Below are positions 1-12,932 of a stretch of DNA of 64,000 nt, in pieces. Source of the stretch: Gnetum montanum (lineage: Eukaryota; Streptophyta; Gnetopsida; Gnetales; Gnetaceae); contig MNCI01008971.1 of NCBI GenBank assembly GCA_015680685.1, positions 161,411 to 225,410 on the forward strand, read 5' to 3'. The notes beneath the pieces were generated by a model. That model saw only the letters and a program-made list of their open reading frames with translations. It searched no databases and was not told the DNA's origin. Numbering within the stretch: position 1 is the first letter of the stretch; each line of letters opens with the position of its first letter. The translations under genes were made by a program, and so were the position numbers.

Positions 1-2
1 AA

Positions 3-158
3 AACTACAATGATATTCCTAAGGTAGTTTACAAATATTTGCCTGAGCCTTTCATTCCTGGAAAAGCTTATTTAGCTGAAGAATATATTCACATGTTTGA
101 GTTAGCTTTAGCTCATGCAAATATTCAACATCAAGATCAAGCTTTTTACATTTCATGA
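3..158 (+). pseudogene. End of a gag-like frame entering from the left edge
   Basis: An open frame runs in from outside the window and stops at TGA 156-158 (51 codons visible). Its wording (a Pro/Gly stretch, then AEEYIHMFELALAHANIQHQD) resembles the start of plant retrotransposon gag capsid domains, where an acidic 'EHI..F' helix is followed by an 'xHxD' turn. It is on the opposite strand to the gag-protease remnant that begins directly beside it, so it belongs to a different element copy or family. The assignment rests on pattern only; a search of the full upstream frame would settle it. Confidence 0.35.
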
Positions 159-159
159 G

Positions 160-2470
160 AAATCAAATTGACACTAGAACCTAAATCAACAAGAATCTTA
201 CATGTCTTATTTCTAGCAATTTTTAAGTAGATGAGGGAACTTCCAAGATCAACTCTTTTCTTAGGAAGTTTGCTGGCCTTGATCTAATCAGATACAACAT
301 GGGTTAACATAATTGTGTAGATCTTTGGAGGCATTTGGTTTGAAGGGTTCTCAAAGGAAATAGATGTAGAAGATGAAGGAGATATAGGGTGACCAATAGG
401 ATGAGTCAGTGAGGGCTTTGTAGGGCTATTAGTTTGAAAGAATGATCTTTTTCTAGGTCTGGGTTTTAAACAACTTGGCTAAGGAACTAGTTGTAATTTA
501 ACGACCTTGGTAGCATTACATTGTTGCGGTTGTGTGAGAATCTCATCCTAAATGGATGGAGTAAGTGGTAATTGGCTTGAGGATGGAGGGACATGTTTGA
601 AGGATGAGGAGGATCATAAGAATATGGGGACTCCCCTATGGGAGACGGAGAATGAGCTCTATAGTATTCTAGAGGGTAGTAGTAATGTTGAAAAGAAGCA
701 TAACTAGAAGATTCATGCAGAGACAAGGATTTTTGAACATAGTATCCATACGGATTTGAATACCTATAAGGTTACTACTGCCTTAGTGATGGCATCCCCC
801 ACAACTATGAGTGCTACCACTATTGGTACTACTCATATGGTTGTGGTGGAGCTCCACTTGGATAATAAGCTTGTTGTTGATGGAACTACCTGGGATTTCT
901 TTGAGGGTAAGACAACCTTCTGGGTGCTTGCCTTCTTGCCAGCCTAGGATTTAGCGCGTATACCCCATATTCTTACAAGTGTGACACAACAGGGTAATAT
1001 CCCTTAGGATGTTTATATTGGCATATGTCACATCCACCATCATCATTGGATTCTCACTTGACAACCTTTTATATTATAGCAACTTTGCCCTTACCCCTTT
1101 AGTGGGCATGTTCAGCTTTCTTCCTTCTCCTACGATCATGATTACTGCTTCACTATTTGGATTCTTTTGTAATTTTTAGATTAGCTTGGATTTTTTTATC
1201 TAAATATTTGCATATTTTTTCCACCTTAGCTAAAATTTTGAAAATATATTTTTGAATTAGTAATGTTTTTCGTTGCACCTCTTCATCAAGTGGTGCCTCC
1301 CCCTCACTGTCACAGAATCAGACCTTTCTTTTTTTGATGGAAGGATCTTGGTTATATTCTTTAGCACTTTCTTGTTTCCTCAACTCACCTTCTTCTTTTG
1401 CAACTTGCTTAATTAGCCTTTAGATTTGATGGGCTCAAAGTTTTGACAATGTCCCTTGGGCATAGACCCTAAGGGTTCTCCACATTTCTAATCATAGCCC
1501 ATCTATGATGTGGCAAAGTTGCTCCCATTGAGAATAATCATGGCTAGGACATCTGTGCAAAAGGGAATAATACATGGCCATGGTTGCATCCAAGGGTTCA
1601 TGTATTCCTTGTTGCTAGCCTTGGATTTGATTTCTTAAATTGAACACTTGATAGTATTTATGATATTTCTCATTGAACAGCTCAAGCATCACACTCCATC
1701 TACAAATTGATTTCGGCTCAAAGGAGTAGTACCAAATTTTTGCTTCTTTTGTGAGTGTCTTAGGAAACAACTTAAATTTTTGCCAATCATTTTTTATGTT
1801 CATTAAGGCACAAGCATCATGAAAGGCTTGAAGATGGATCTATGGATCTGAATTATATCCCCCTTCAAGTTTGGGGATATTGGTCATATCCAACCTCTTG
1901 ATTTTGCTATCTTTCACATGCCTAGTTAGAATTCTAACTACCTCTACGATGTTTAGCATGCTTTGAGTTACAAGCAAAGGCTCATCATCATCATAATTTT
2001 GATGACGCCCATGATGCCCTCTGCTACCCCTTTGTTCATGGTAGGGCCTACAATCATTATTATCCTGTTGTTCACCTCCATCACAATTTCGTCTCTAGTG
2101 ATTTTAGTCAGATTCAGAGGAGGTAGAAGAAGATGTAGATGAAGAGGGTGAAGAAGGAGGAGGAATTCCATCAACACAATGTCTATCACCTCCTCTCTAC
2201 TTGTAATGACAATTATTATTAGATTTTTCATCATCATGATGCTTGCCCGAGCCCCTGCCTTGACTTCCACTTTTGCCTAAACCTAGATTGTTGATAGTGG
2301 ACTGTAAGTTTAGGTTTAAGCCTCCTTCACCAGAGTTAAATGGTAGAGAATCTTAATGTTGAGAACCCCTAGAGGGAGGATCCTCATTTTCTTTTTGGTT
2401 CAGGAGGAACAAGGGGTTAGTGAATCGTTTCTCCTTCATAGCATCATGGTGCTTCTCTTGGTGTCAATCT
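160..2470 (-). pseudogene. gag-protease remnant, inverted, truncated at both ends
   Basis: Read on the minus strand this holds, in order, a charged His/Ser-rich linker (about 2290-1960), a Retrotrans_gag-like capsid domain (about 1960-1420; core 1803-1615 with KLFPKTLTKEAKIWYYS), a zinc-knuckle-like motif at 1032-997 whose last Cys is Tyr, a Pro/His/Tyr-rich linker (726-487), and the start of a retropepsin with DLGSSVNLIS near 195-160. It aligns by eye with gag of element C and element 2. The protease is cut off just after the catalytic Asp at the junction near 160, and the gag N-terminus is lost at about 2470 where plus-strand sequence of unit B begins. Several in-frame stops make it non-functional. 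Confidence 0.75.
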
Positions 2471-2479
2471 CTTGGAGTG

Positions 2480-3563
2480 GCAATGTGAAGTCACTAAAAG
2501 CAGTTGGTTTTGGTATGGACTAAGGATGGATCTTCTTAGGTCATTTAATCAAAAATTCATAAGGGACTTCTTATGATCTCAATTTGGAACTCCATTCCAC
2601 CTTCTCCATTATCCATCTATGCTACCCATAACTCACCTCACTACCAATGTCCATGTTCTTGTTTGGTGTCTTTGTCTGACATACTTGAATACTTTGGTAA
2701 AATATTCTAGGTTTTGGTCTTTAACTTTTATAAACCATTAATCACCTATGGGGCCCATAGACTTCTTAGGTTGAGGTTATGCAAGGGCAAACAAGGCATG
2801 TGCATACTACAGGGAGGATTCACTTGCATATCTCTTAGTTGGGTTCATTAAGTACCTTATCCTTAGACATTATTGTAAGTAGAATATTTTGGGCACCCAT
2901 GTTCTGCATTTGACTATGTGCTCCTTTTAAGAATTTTCTCCAATTCATACATTCTCTATCAAATTTTTGAATTTTTGAGCTTTCAAAGATCCTCTTCAAT
3001 TATTTCATCATATTCTTGGCTTTTTTGGGACTCCATGGATTCCGCATTCATTCAAAAATTCCTTATGGAGCCCTCTTGATGGAGCCCATGTGTATACTTA
3101 GCCTCGTATATGCAGCCCTAGTGATGCAATGCAAAAATCCTATATATATGCATGATCTCTTTGCTCTCAAAAATCCAAGAAGTTTTTGCAATTTCTAGAG
3201 CCCATAACTTCCTAATCATTTATCTGACTCACTTTGTTCTTTGACCTTGTAGCTCCTGGAGGTAAGCTCTTAGTCATGGGCACCATAAATATGCCATTTT
3301 TGATAGTAAATGTTTTGGCATTTTTCTAACTTCCACAAAGTTTTAACTAAGGAATTAACATTAAAACACCAAGTTACAGGAGTTAAACCCTTCCAATGAG
3401 CTCCAGTGACTCTTAAAATAAAAAAATTAATGAAGTAATAATAAAATATTTAATCTTCCATGGACCAACTGTAGCCAAGTATAACTAATTAATGAGATAA
3501 GGTATCCAAATATTTTAAGTTACACATTATATCTACTAATCCATGGATATGTTGTGACCATAG
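2480..3563 (+). other. Unit B spacer upstream of ORF X
   Basis: Non-coding plus-strand sequence matching, in reverse complement, the spacer of element C between integrase and ORF X (roughly 33160-34200). Shared blocks include GGAACTCCATTCCA near 2586 and 'ggggcccatagacttctt' near 2750. The block around 3240-3290 also matches the 3' spacer of elements 1 and 2 (GCTCTTAGTCATGGG). Everything upstream (LTR, primer site, gag, pol) is missing; the left junction at about 2480 abuts an inverted gag fragment. The internal promoter-like module is listed separately. Confidence 0.6.
3061..3155 (+). promoter_or_regulatory. Internal U3-like module with TATA box, upstream of ORF X-B
   Basis: Repeated GAGCC / TAGCCTCGT / GCAGCCC words precede TATATATA at 3141-3148. 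The same words occur in the U3 of this unit's own LTR: TAGCCTCGTCTATG at about 6701 against TAGCCTCGTATATG here, followed in both by CTATAwATA and CATG. The TATA lies 423 bases before the first ATG of ORF X (3564). The equivalent module of element C has its TATA 426 bases before its ATG. I infer an internal promoter derived from an LTR; transcription is not shown. Confidence 0.5.
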
Positions 3564-6480
3564 ATGACACCAAAAGGTAAACACACATAGGAAGGAGGAC
3601 CATCTCAACCAAGGAAACAATGGCCAAGAATAGGAAGGGGCCAATAATAGGCCCAAGAAGAATTACTTACAACCCATGCCATGGGACCTCTTAGGGAAGA
3701 GGCTAAAGTGGAATCTATTCATCAAATTCCAGAATAGCTAGCGGCAACAGAGCATTTCCACTTGGTGGAGGCACCAGCTCAACAAGTGAACATTGAGGTG
3801 ACCTTGATGGAAGCTTGCCTAAACCAAATTAGATCAAGGGAGGTCTAGAATATAATGCTCTAAGAGTTGAACTTTAGCTCTTTCTTGGACGAAGCACCTA
3901 AAGAGGTATAGGAATAACTAAAGACCTCCTTCCTATGGCCAATTATCACTTCTAGCTGAGAGTGGTATATGGAAGAGACATTCTTATTTTGAAGTAACAA
4001 GCATGCTAGTTCAATGGTTAAGATCAAGGACATTTCAGTGTCCTACTCAATGCAAGCCATTGTAGAGGTACTTGGGGTTACCTGAAGCTTGGGTAAATCT
4101 CGCTGAGATCCTAATGCAAGTGGATCCCAGCATCAAAAGGAAATGGGCTCAATGGTGCTATGGTGTCGATCGCAAGGAATACATCACACTCACACTAGCA
4201 GAAAGAATCCATTACAAGATTACAGCCTTTTACTTAAATCCCATGGTGAGGCCTAGCAAGATCACTACCTTTTCTACCCATGTGTGTGCTGCTCTAAGTG
4301 GAAGATTCCTAATCAACCCTCCCTAGCTAATTTATTTGGAGATAAAGAAGTGGTTCAAGGAGAATGAACATGGAAGGAAGACACTCCCCTTTCCATGCCT
4401 CATTAGAAAACTATGTCATAGGGAAGGAATATCTTACTACACTAATGATGTTATCTAACACGCTTCGACTGCTAATTGGGCAAAAAATGATGAAGGATAA
4501 AACTCCTACAACAACGATCCAACAAGAGGAGTAGCAACCACCACCTCCACTTGTCACTCAAAAAATAGTGCTAAAAATTGTTGCAACATCACAATGGTTG
4601 CATGAGTACCAAGAATTTCTCTTAAGTAAGCAACAACAATAGGTAGGCACGAGTGGTGGAGATCCATTTGTGTACTAGCCCCATGATGAGTCACCTAAAT
4701 AAGGAGGCTTGAATAGTCAGCCTAATGGGGGGAGGTGGATCCATTTTCTCTGCCCAACGAATGCAGTTATCTGCGAGGTCAAATCCTAGTGCCAAAGAGG
4801 TAACACTATCTCTCTTAGAATAGTAGCAACTCCCAAAGATTTTTGGGAATGTCGTGACCTTTTTTATGCACCTGGAGTGGGGCAAGGGAGCAATAGTATT
4901 GGTGACGTAGCACTAAGAACAAGAAAAAGTAGCAAAGGTGGTTGCTAATAGAATCACTGAAACACTCAATGCACCTGTGGCATTTGTACCAAACATTCAC
5001 AAGGATCATAAGTGGCAAACTAAGCACAACTTAGCATGAACAACTACTAGATTAACTAGTAGGAATCGGGTAACCGCTTTTGAATGTTTTTAATCTTCTA
5101 GATAGTATAACTACAACCTAGTCAGAGCTACCAAAAAAAAGGGGCAAAAATATTATTTTGGAAGGGCAACTCAAAACAACCAAGGAGCTAAATCAATGCT
5201 TAACTGAGAAAGTTGCTAAACTGAAAGCCTAGATTGCTGACCCTATGTTTCTCAACCTATCATTGCTAAGAGATGAAGCTCTTGAATAGCTTCACATTAG
5301 GTTTAAATGGGTTGAAGGTGCAATGGAGATGGTGGTGTTCGACCGACCCTTGGTAGAGGTCACCTAGCATAATATTTAGAAGGCCTAGGATCTGACCTGG
5401 TACAAGAATGTGCAGCTAAATGTAGAAAATCATCGCCTATGAAACATTGATGCACATAAATAAAAATTGGCTGATTTTATCCATCAACAGTAGGAGCAAC
5501 TAGCTAGAGAAAATACAGTGTTAAGGAGATCAATAACTAAGAACATAAATTTCTCCATGGAGGAGGTCTGTGCCCTTCACCAAAAGACTGCAATAGAAGT
5601 AGCCACTTGGAAATTAGAGGCTCCTAAATTTGAGAGAGTCAAAAATCATTACAAGGACCAGGTTGGCCTATAGAAGGAAATAAATGAGAAACATATTTAA
5701 GTGAAAAAGGCAAAGGAGAATGAGACCCTCCTACAACTCCAACAAGGATGTGAATTATGGTAGCCCATCGTCAATGGGATTGATCAATATAATAAAGTAG
5801 GAAATTCACCAGAAGGAGTTACAGATAGAGGAGATGATTAAATATATGGAGATTTCCAATCTCTAACATGCAAACCTTGCTATATTGACTATCGAATGGC
5901 CATGGTCAAAATTGGAAAAGTAGGTGGCTAGCTCGTACTTATTCTATGAGGCTAAGTTCAAGTACCATAAGGGCACCAAGTAAAAGCTTATGGTGGTAAA
6001 CATTGAATTTGAGTTTCTCAAGGGCAAATACACTAATGAGAGATTTGTTGCTGAGAGCCTGGTCAAAAGAATGAATGACTGCCAAGAGCTACAACATGCA
6101 ATGAAGGCAATCGATGTTGAATGCAAATAGTTCATTGCCTAGTTCATCAACATCAAGGAGTTATTCTTATTAATGCCCTATCTATGGGATATCACCATTC
6201 TAGCCCATATTGGTGATGTTGTGTGGACTTTGAATGATTCCTGGAGTAAGGAGGAGAAGATGAAGGCATTACTGGATGCCTTTTGCCTTCTGCTGGAGGT
6301 AGCGGCTATAGTAGGATAGTCATAGCCTCCTCAACCACCGTGCATGCCCAAAGCTAATAAAGGCCCTTCAAAACCTTAGGAACCTTTACTGCCTTGGACT
6401 ATTTGATCTTCTCAACCACCTTCATGCCATCAAAGCATGTGCTATCCAGTTTGAGTAGTCATGTTATGGTATTTGATTTT
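3564..6480 (+). pseudogene. ORF X, copy B (coiled-coil-type retroelement protein, unknown function)
   Basis: Decayed frame between the spacer and the polypurine tract. Start taken at ATG 3564, whose context matches ATG 15975 of copy X1; an alternative ATG lies at 3620. The best block (4072-4326) contains QWCYGVDRKEY and SKITTFSTHVCAALSGRF, followed by TLPFPCLIRKLC, all recognisable in copies X1, X2 or C. The middle (about 5150-5800) is Lys/Glu/Leu/Gln-rich with heptad-like spacing and the shared signature HYKDQVGL.KEIN. The C-terminal block ends with KEEKMKALLDAFCL near 6285. I see no signal peptide, membrane segment or catalytic motif. Many stops. It is not gag, pol or a typical env; a structural or accessory role is only a guess. 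Confidence 0.6.
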
Positions 6481-6630
6481 GTATCATGAAGACTACAAAT
6501 TTTATAATAATGTCGATCTATACACTCAGGCACTCAATTTTGTTGTGTTAGTTTGTTATGTCAAGTGTTAGTGAACAATCCCATACCTTCCCAATTTTGT
6601 AAAGGAACTTAAGGATAAGTTGTCATGCAA

Positions 6631-6641
6631 TTGTGGGGGAA
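6631..6641 (+). other. Polypurine tract of unit B
   Basis: TTGTGGGGGAA lies directly before the LTR start TGATGAAG. Units X1 and X2 have the equivalent TTGTGGGGGTA and CATGGGGGTA at the same place. This fixes the plus orientation of the unit and makes the following LTR a 3' LTR. Confidence 0.75.
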
Positions 6642-7223
6642 TGATGAAGCATTAAAGAGTTGTGTTGATGGGTCCCCATTGACATGGCCTCGTCGACATA
6701 GCCTCGTCTATGTGGTGTTTCCCCATTGACAGAGCCTCATCAATGTAGCATTTGTTGCATTTATGAGGCCTTGTCGATGTAGTTGCACAATAAATTCTAT
6801 AAATACATGCTCACCCATAGTGTTTATGGCATGTATTGTGATAGTTGTAGTGGAGATCTTGCAATTTTATCATTTGAAAGTTAGAATATTTTTCGAAGTG
6901 CCTATAGCAGGAGTCAAAAAGTGTATGGATCTTTATTCAAGCATTGATGTACCTGAGCATAGTAGTATGAATAGTAATAAAGACAAGCCTTTTGATAAGC
7001 CTTGTAGCACTTGGAAATAGATTACTTATTTATTTTATGCATTTAATGTTTTATGTAATTTCCTTTAATGCTTTAAGTAATTAAATAATCAATTAGGCTA
7101 AACTAAGCTAGATTAAGTAGTAATTAATTAAGCACATAAGTATGACCACTTTGAGCATACACTTGGCACTTGGTAAATCTTGTAATGCTTAACATTTGGT
7201 AACCCAGTAATGCTAACCATGTT

Positions 7224-7997
7224 TTATGAGTGGCGAGGTACCCCTACACTGAACCATACAAATATGAGCGTTACAAGCGCGATCCGGTCGAACTCCACAG
7301 ACTAAGTGCCTACACGCCTTATGGAACACTTAAGGTTAATCCTTCGTTGTTTTCCCAGACTTACTTGTATTTGTCACGGTTGTATGGTTAAGTAAGTCTG
7401 AGGTATGTGATTTTTATATCTTTTATGTTTTATCGCCTATGCTAATGAGGGAAAGGATGAAGAGACTAAGTAACTAACTTTAACTAACTAAGTTCTAATG
7501 AGTATCCGTCCCACTTACCGTTCACACCCTAAACTAATGCAACCTTCTAGGATTACCAAACGCTATTCGTTGCTAGGATTACCAAGCATAACGCACGTGC
7601 TTGAAGCGGTCGTACTGAATGCACTGAACTAGGAGTGTTGAGGGTTGATAAAGATTTAATTAACTAATAAAGAATTTAAATAATTAACAATAATTAAAGT
7701 CCTATTTAGGTTAGTCCATGCACTGTAAGGTTTATCCAAAAGTTTGTGTTTATTTCCATACACAAACCTATGCTCAGGTACAATATCGCTCGAATATAGA
7801 TCCGTTCACTTTGGGACTCCTACTGTGGACACATGGAAATTACTCTAACTATGGAATGGAAAAACTACAAGAGTTTGGCTAAGGTCTAGATCTAGATGCT
7901 GAAACAAGGGAGAGCCACCTCTTATTTATAGATTTGATGGTGACACGATATCGCGGGGGATGCGATATCGCGGCCCATGCAATATCGCATCCCATGA
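7224..7997 (-). repeat. 3' LTR of element 1
   Basis: About 774 bases, pairing with 13078-13872. On the plus strand it ends with a cluster of GATATC-type palindromes (7945-7990), which is the U3 start on the minus strand. The terminal TG/CA are both damaged (TTATGAG at the left, CCATGA at the right). A TATTTATA stretch near 7922 is the minus-strand TATA. Confidence 0.85.
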
Positions 7998-9867
7998 TAC
8001 CCCCATGACTAAATAAAAACTCGTCCCTGAGTTCCTTACAAAATATTGGGAAGGTATGAGATTATTAACTTGAATGGAACTAATGGTGAATGGGACAACA
8101 TGTGAACGGATCATCATTACAGAACATGACAAAACTGGTGTTCATGACAACAAGAGTGAACACTTTATACATTTGACATCAGGCCTTATTTGGCAGCTTG
8201 AGAGAGAAGAGAGAAGACATTTGCTGCTGCCAACGCCAAGATTGCGCCTTTCGTTGTCTATCCGTAAGTGCGCCATCCATCTCGTTCCTTGCATAGTTGC
8301 TTTAGCACCAATCCATTCCAAGTGTTCCCTCCAGATCTAATCCGTTGTTGTATGATTGTCATCTGCACACACAACACAGTCTTTATATTATCAAGGGTAA
8401 ATGAATCACAATGCAATTGATACCTTGCTTCGGTAAAAGGTCCATTGGGTGGGTTGTGGTATGGCTGATGCGGGTCTAGAGATATAATAGTGGTGACTAC
8501 CGAAGGTGTAGGGGCTAGGAGAAAATCGAAAAAATTGAAAAAATTGGATCAGGACCCCCATGACTAAGAGCGAACCTCCGGTAGTGATAGAATGGAGAAA
8601 GAAAAAGAACAAGAAATATGGAGAAAAAGAGACAACTATAACGTCGAAGAAATGGATGTCAAGATGGAAATGAATAAAATAGAGTGATTACAAAAATGTT
8701 AAGGGAAAGAATTTAACTGGTGTACCAAATAGGAATGCCAGTGGGTCCTCCCGAAAGCAGGCTCATGCCCTTAATGCCCTAGCAAACCCACATTAAAGAG
8801 TCCGTAGGCTCTAGGAATGTCATTTGGAACAAGAGTTAAAGTCTTAGCCACAAGAATTTACCAAAAATAAAACAATGCATCCACCAAGATATACACTAAT
8901 GATACAACCGGAAATGAGGTGAACAATGGAGGAAGAATGATGGAAAGAAGAGAATGGAATGGAATCTCAAGAACAAGGTGATGTATAGCCCCTGTGTAGT
9001 TAATGATTAATGTGACTTAGTAGATCCCATTCCAAGTCTGGCCTCAACAAACCACATCTAGTGACTTCGCATTAATGCAATCGGCCAATCCCTCCACTTG
9101 AAGTAACAAGAATGCCTTCACCAAAGAGCCACCACCATTCAGACAAAACGAAGGAGGAGAGAATGGGAAGTGAGAAGGGCCTTAGTTAGAGGGAACATGT
9201 TTATTTTAGTTCCATAACCAGTGGTTGTAGCCCAAATGATTATTTCATCTAAGGGGTGTGCTTTGAATTCTCACTATTTTTTTTGTTTATTATTTTTTTG
9301 TGTGTTTTTACGTGAGAACCACACCATGCAAAGACTTATTATTTTTATTTACTCAGCTTCCTGATAATTGGGTAATGTCGAAATGGTAAGAAAAATCAAG
9401 AAGAAAACATCAAAGAACCCAAGAGAATGGCCAAAACAAATGCATCAAGTTCCCTTAAAGTCACACCCTTTTCAATCCTTGAGTCCTTCCTTAGTTTGAG
9501 AAATGCCCAGTCACTGATTCGTTATAGTTCTTATTATTGAGAAAGGAACTATACAGTTCCAAGCCAAGAGAGACCATAGAAATTTGTGGATGTATGGATG
9601 AAGTGGACTCATTGACTGTCATATCAAAAGAACCATACCTTAACATCATAATCTTAAAGGTAAAAGCCAAACATTAGCAACCAGTAGAAAATAGTTCATA
9701 CCATCATTTAATAGCACTTATTGGGTGATGAACTTAACAAAATGTGTAAGACACACACATACACAAAAATAAAAGAAAAAGTATAAATGATGTTGTAAAA
9801 CAAAAACAAGAAAAGTTAAAGAAATTTGTAAAACAAAAATGTGCAAAACAAAAACGTGTAAAACAAA
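7998..9867 (-). other. 3' non-coding region of element 1
   Basis: Begins on the minus-strand 3' side with the polypurine tract at 7998-8010. A second similar stretch, CTTAGTCATGGGGGTCC on the minus strand, lies at about 8553-8570 and is also present in element 2. No coding frame is credible. The region aligns in blocks with the integrase-ORF X spacer of element C (for example 8745-8815 with 33925-34000) but has neither ORF X nor its TATA module. Confidence 0.6.
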
Positions 9868-12800
9868 ACTTAAAATAATTGAGGGCCTCAAATGATCAGC
9901 ATAGGTGGCCATCTCCCCCATGATTGGATTGGAAGGGAGGGATCCAAAATAATGAGCGTTTGTTTGAATTTCTTAAAAGTGTCCAACTTCTCCCAATTGA
10001 TGTTTTCAGGTTAAGGGTTGTAAGTTGGCGATGCTCAGATTCCAATGTATCTATGCTTTCGTTGTAGGTGCAAGTTGTTTTCCCAGTTTGTTCCATGCAT
10101 GTTGGTGGGCTGCTCTCTTGATTAGCTGTCAACCACTAGGTGTTCTCTTGTTCTGTGGTTACTACATATAGACATCTTTGTATCTGAGTTTCTTGGGCAC
10201 ACTAGTTGCATGCAGGAGATGCTAAGCATTCCTCCATGTCATCACCCTCTAAGTCACTGTATGTGATGCATGAAACTTTCTTCTTCTTGATCTTTCCATA
10301 AATATTTTCTTTAGATATTTCCAAGGAAAGATTGTGGATTCCTAGGCATGCATTGATGGTGCTGAGCCATGCCCTCCCCATTATAATTGGGAAGTCCCCT
10401 GGGTATCACTAGGAAATCAGCTGGGTATGACCAACCACACACAGTGGTAACAATGTCCTCCACCAATCCCAAGGAAATGGTGATGGACTGGTCAGCCAAC
10501 TCTAGTTGAATGTTACTCTTCTTGAGTGGAGGCAGGTTCTAGGCTTTATACATTTCTCGTAAGATTAAGTTGACTCTAGAAGCTAAGTCAAGAAGAGCCT
10601 TATGAGGTTCATTCCCAGTGACTTGGAAATAAATTAGGGGGCTTCCAGGATCAGAGAATATCTTGGGGAGGTGGCCCACCTTGATCCAGTCAGTAACGGT
10701 ATGTGTTAAAATAACCATGTGCATTCAGCTTTGTTGTTGGTTTGAAGGGAGCTCCGAAGCTTTATTTGTTGGAGGAGTGGTTATAGAATCAACTGCTTGT
10801 GGTTGTGAGAGCTTTTTTGGACTCTTGGTTCTAAAGAAAGGTCTTTTCTTTGTACGCTTGTCAAAACCAGTAGTGGGTTGAAGGTTTATGGCTCTCGTAG
10901 CATTACGTTGCTATGGTTGAGTGGGGAGTTCCCCTTACATTGTTGGAGCAGGTGGTAGTGGAACTATCGGCGTATGAGTGGCAGATGGATTCAGAGGATG
11001 GTATGCATGTGGTATGTCTCCTGTAGGAGAAGGAGTCCTAAAATACTCCCAAACTTGGTAGTGACGTTGTGGGGTTGCATGACCCATAGAATCACTTGGA
11101 GAAACCAGCTGCTGCACGTAATAGCTGTAAGGATCTAGTTGCGGTAAGGGTATTATTGCCTAGGTGGTGGCATCCCCCATGACTATGGGTGTTGCCATTA
11201 CTGGTGTTGCTCGATAGGTTGTGGCAGAGTTCCACTTGGATAATATGTTAACGGTTGGTGGAACTGCCTTGGGTTACCATGGGGATAAGGTAACCTTCGG
11301 GGTGCTTGCTGCNTATCATTAATTTCTGAAGTGGGAAGGTTTTTCTATTCACTAACTCTTCGAGTGGTGACTCATCCTCTTCCTCGCAGAATCTCACTCC
11401 CCTCTTTCAAAGGGAAGGATTGCAGTTGTACTCTTCTGCACTTTCTCTTTTCCATAGCTCCCTTCTTCTTTAGATACTTGCTCCAACAATCGATGAATTT
11501 CATGGGACCTAAGTTCTAATAATCTCCCTTGGGCATATGTTCCAAGGGTTCTCCTGGTTTCATGTCTTAGCCCATCTACGAAGTCGCGTAGTTAATCCCG
11601 TTGTGCGTAACCATGGCTTGGACAACGATGTAGCTATGCATAATATCGGCCCATGGTAGCATCGAAGGGTTCGTGATTACCCTGCTTCCATCCTTGGATC
11701 TTCTTACGCAAATTGGACACTCTAGAGTACATTTTGTATTTATCGTTAAACAATTCTAGCATTGTACTCCACCTCCTAATGGTTTCTGGTTCTAAGGACT
11801 GGTACCAACTCTCTGCTTCTTTTATGAGTGTCCTAGGAAACAACTTTAAATTCTACAACTTGTTTTCAATATTCTTCAAGGCATAGGCATCGTGGAATGC
11901 CTATAAGTTGTTTTTTGGATCAGCATTGTATCCCCCCTCAAACTGTGGAATATTATTCATGTCTAGTCTCTTGATCCGGCTATCTTTTTGGTGCCTTGTA
12001 GGTATCCTCACAGCCTTCGTAATGTCAAACATACTATGGGTTTCTAGTAGGGGTTCATCATGATCATCTCTCTCATGATGTCTATGATGCCTACGTGGTT
12101 CCCTACTTTCCCTTCCATGCCTTGACTCTCTAGAATATCCTCATCCTCGCTCTCGACTCTCTCGTCGAGGTCTCTCATTTTGCTTACCCTTATTCTCACC
12201 ATTTTGCTCTTTGTGATTGCGTCCTGATGTGGAAGGATAGGGTGAATGGTGTGATGAAGGGGAAGATGAAGGGGAACCATTGCCATGATGATGTTTCTTA
12301 CCTTCTCTTCGGTGGTTACGACCCCGATTGTGATGACGATCCGAATGCCCATCCTTGTCATGTGTTTTTGTTCCCTCGGTGAACACTTGGTGTTCATGGG
12401 GAGCAGAACTAGGATTGTGAATCATGGAGTGTAGGTTCTAATACCCCACCTCCTCCTCATCATTAGGAGGGGAAACATCATTTGATGGAGAACCTGTTAT
12501 AACTAGTTCACCATCTCCAATTTTGCTTAGGACATGCGAGACCCCTTTGTCCTTCAACGATGTATGGTAGCTTTCCTGCCGCAAGTTCCTTAAACGTTGT
12601 GCCACTACAGGATGGTAATCCCTTGTGTCATAATCTTCTGCAACGTATTCAACGTATAGCTGTATCATGCCTATCTGTGCAAGAGCACGAAGGAGCATGT
12701 TAGGGACTACCCAATCTAGGGGTAACACTATGTTACCTTGCAAGTCTCACCAACGCAGTTGTTCGTCCATATGGAGGATAAAAGTAAAATTGGGTATATA

Positions 12801-12932
12801 CTCATTGGGATGAGTATATACCACTCGATACTATTGAGGAACTGGCGGATCTACGTTATGTGTGTTAGACCGCCGACTGTCTCTTGTGTGATCCCTAGGT
12901 GGTGAAGTGCTTTTATGAGAAGAAGAAGACAT
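9868..12932 (-). pseudogene. gag-protease-tail polyprotein of element 1
   Basis: Start ATG at 12932 (MSSSSHKSTSPP). In order: an N-terminal domain (12932-12440, ending near DTRDYHPVVAQRLRNLRQE), a Ser/His/Arg-rich linker (12425-12040), a Retrotrans_gag-like capsid domain (about 12030-11400, LFPRTLIKEAESWYQSLEPE), a Pro-rich linker, then a retropepsin (about 10620-10311). The catalytic loop reads DLASRVNLI, with Gly replaced by Ala. The domain then reaches VEDIVTTVCGWSYP and ends before a short tail like that at the end of element C's integrase (MGEMATYADHLRP, 9921 leftward). The zinc-knuckle motif expected after the capsid is missing at the single N (11313). Scattered stops. Longer open stretches than in element C suggest younger age. 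Confidence 0.8.

Noticed and set aside
1968-2270. Minus-strand 100-codon Ile/Met/Leu-rich frame as a membrane protein
   Set aside because: It is an alternative frame of the low-complexity Asp/His/Arg linker of gag; the equivalent shadows appear in elements 1 and 2 (12044-12397, 55701-56057).
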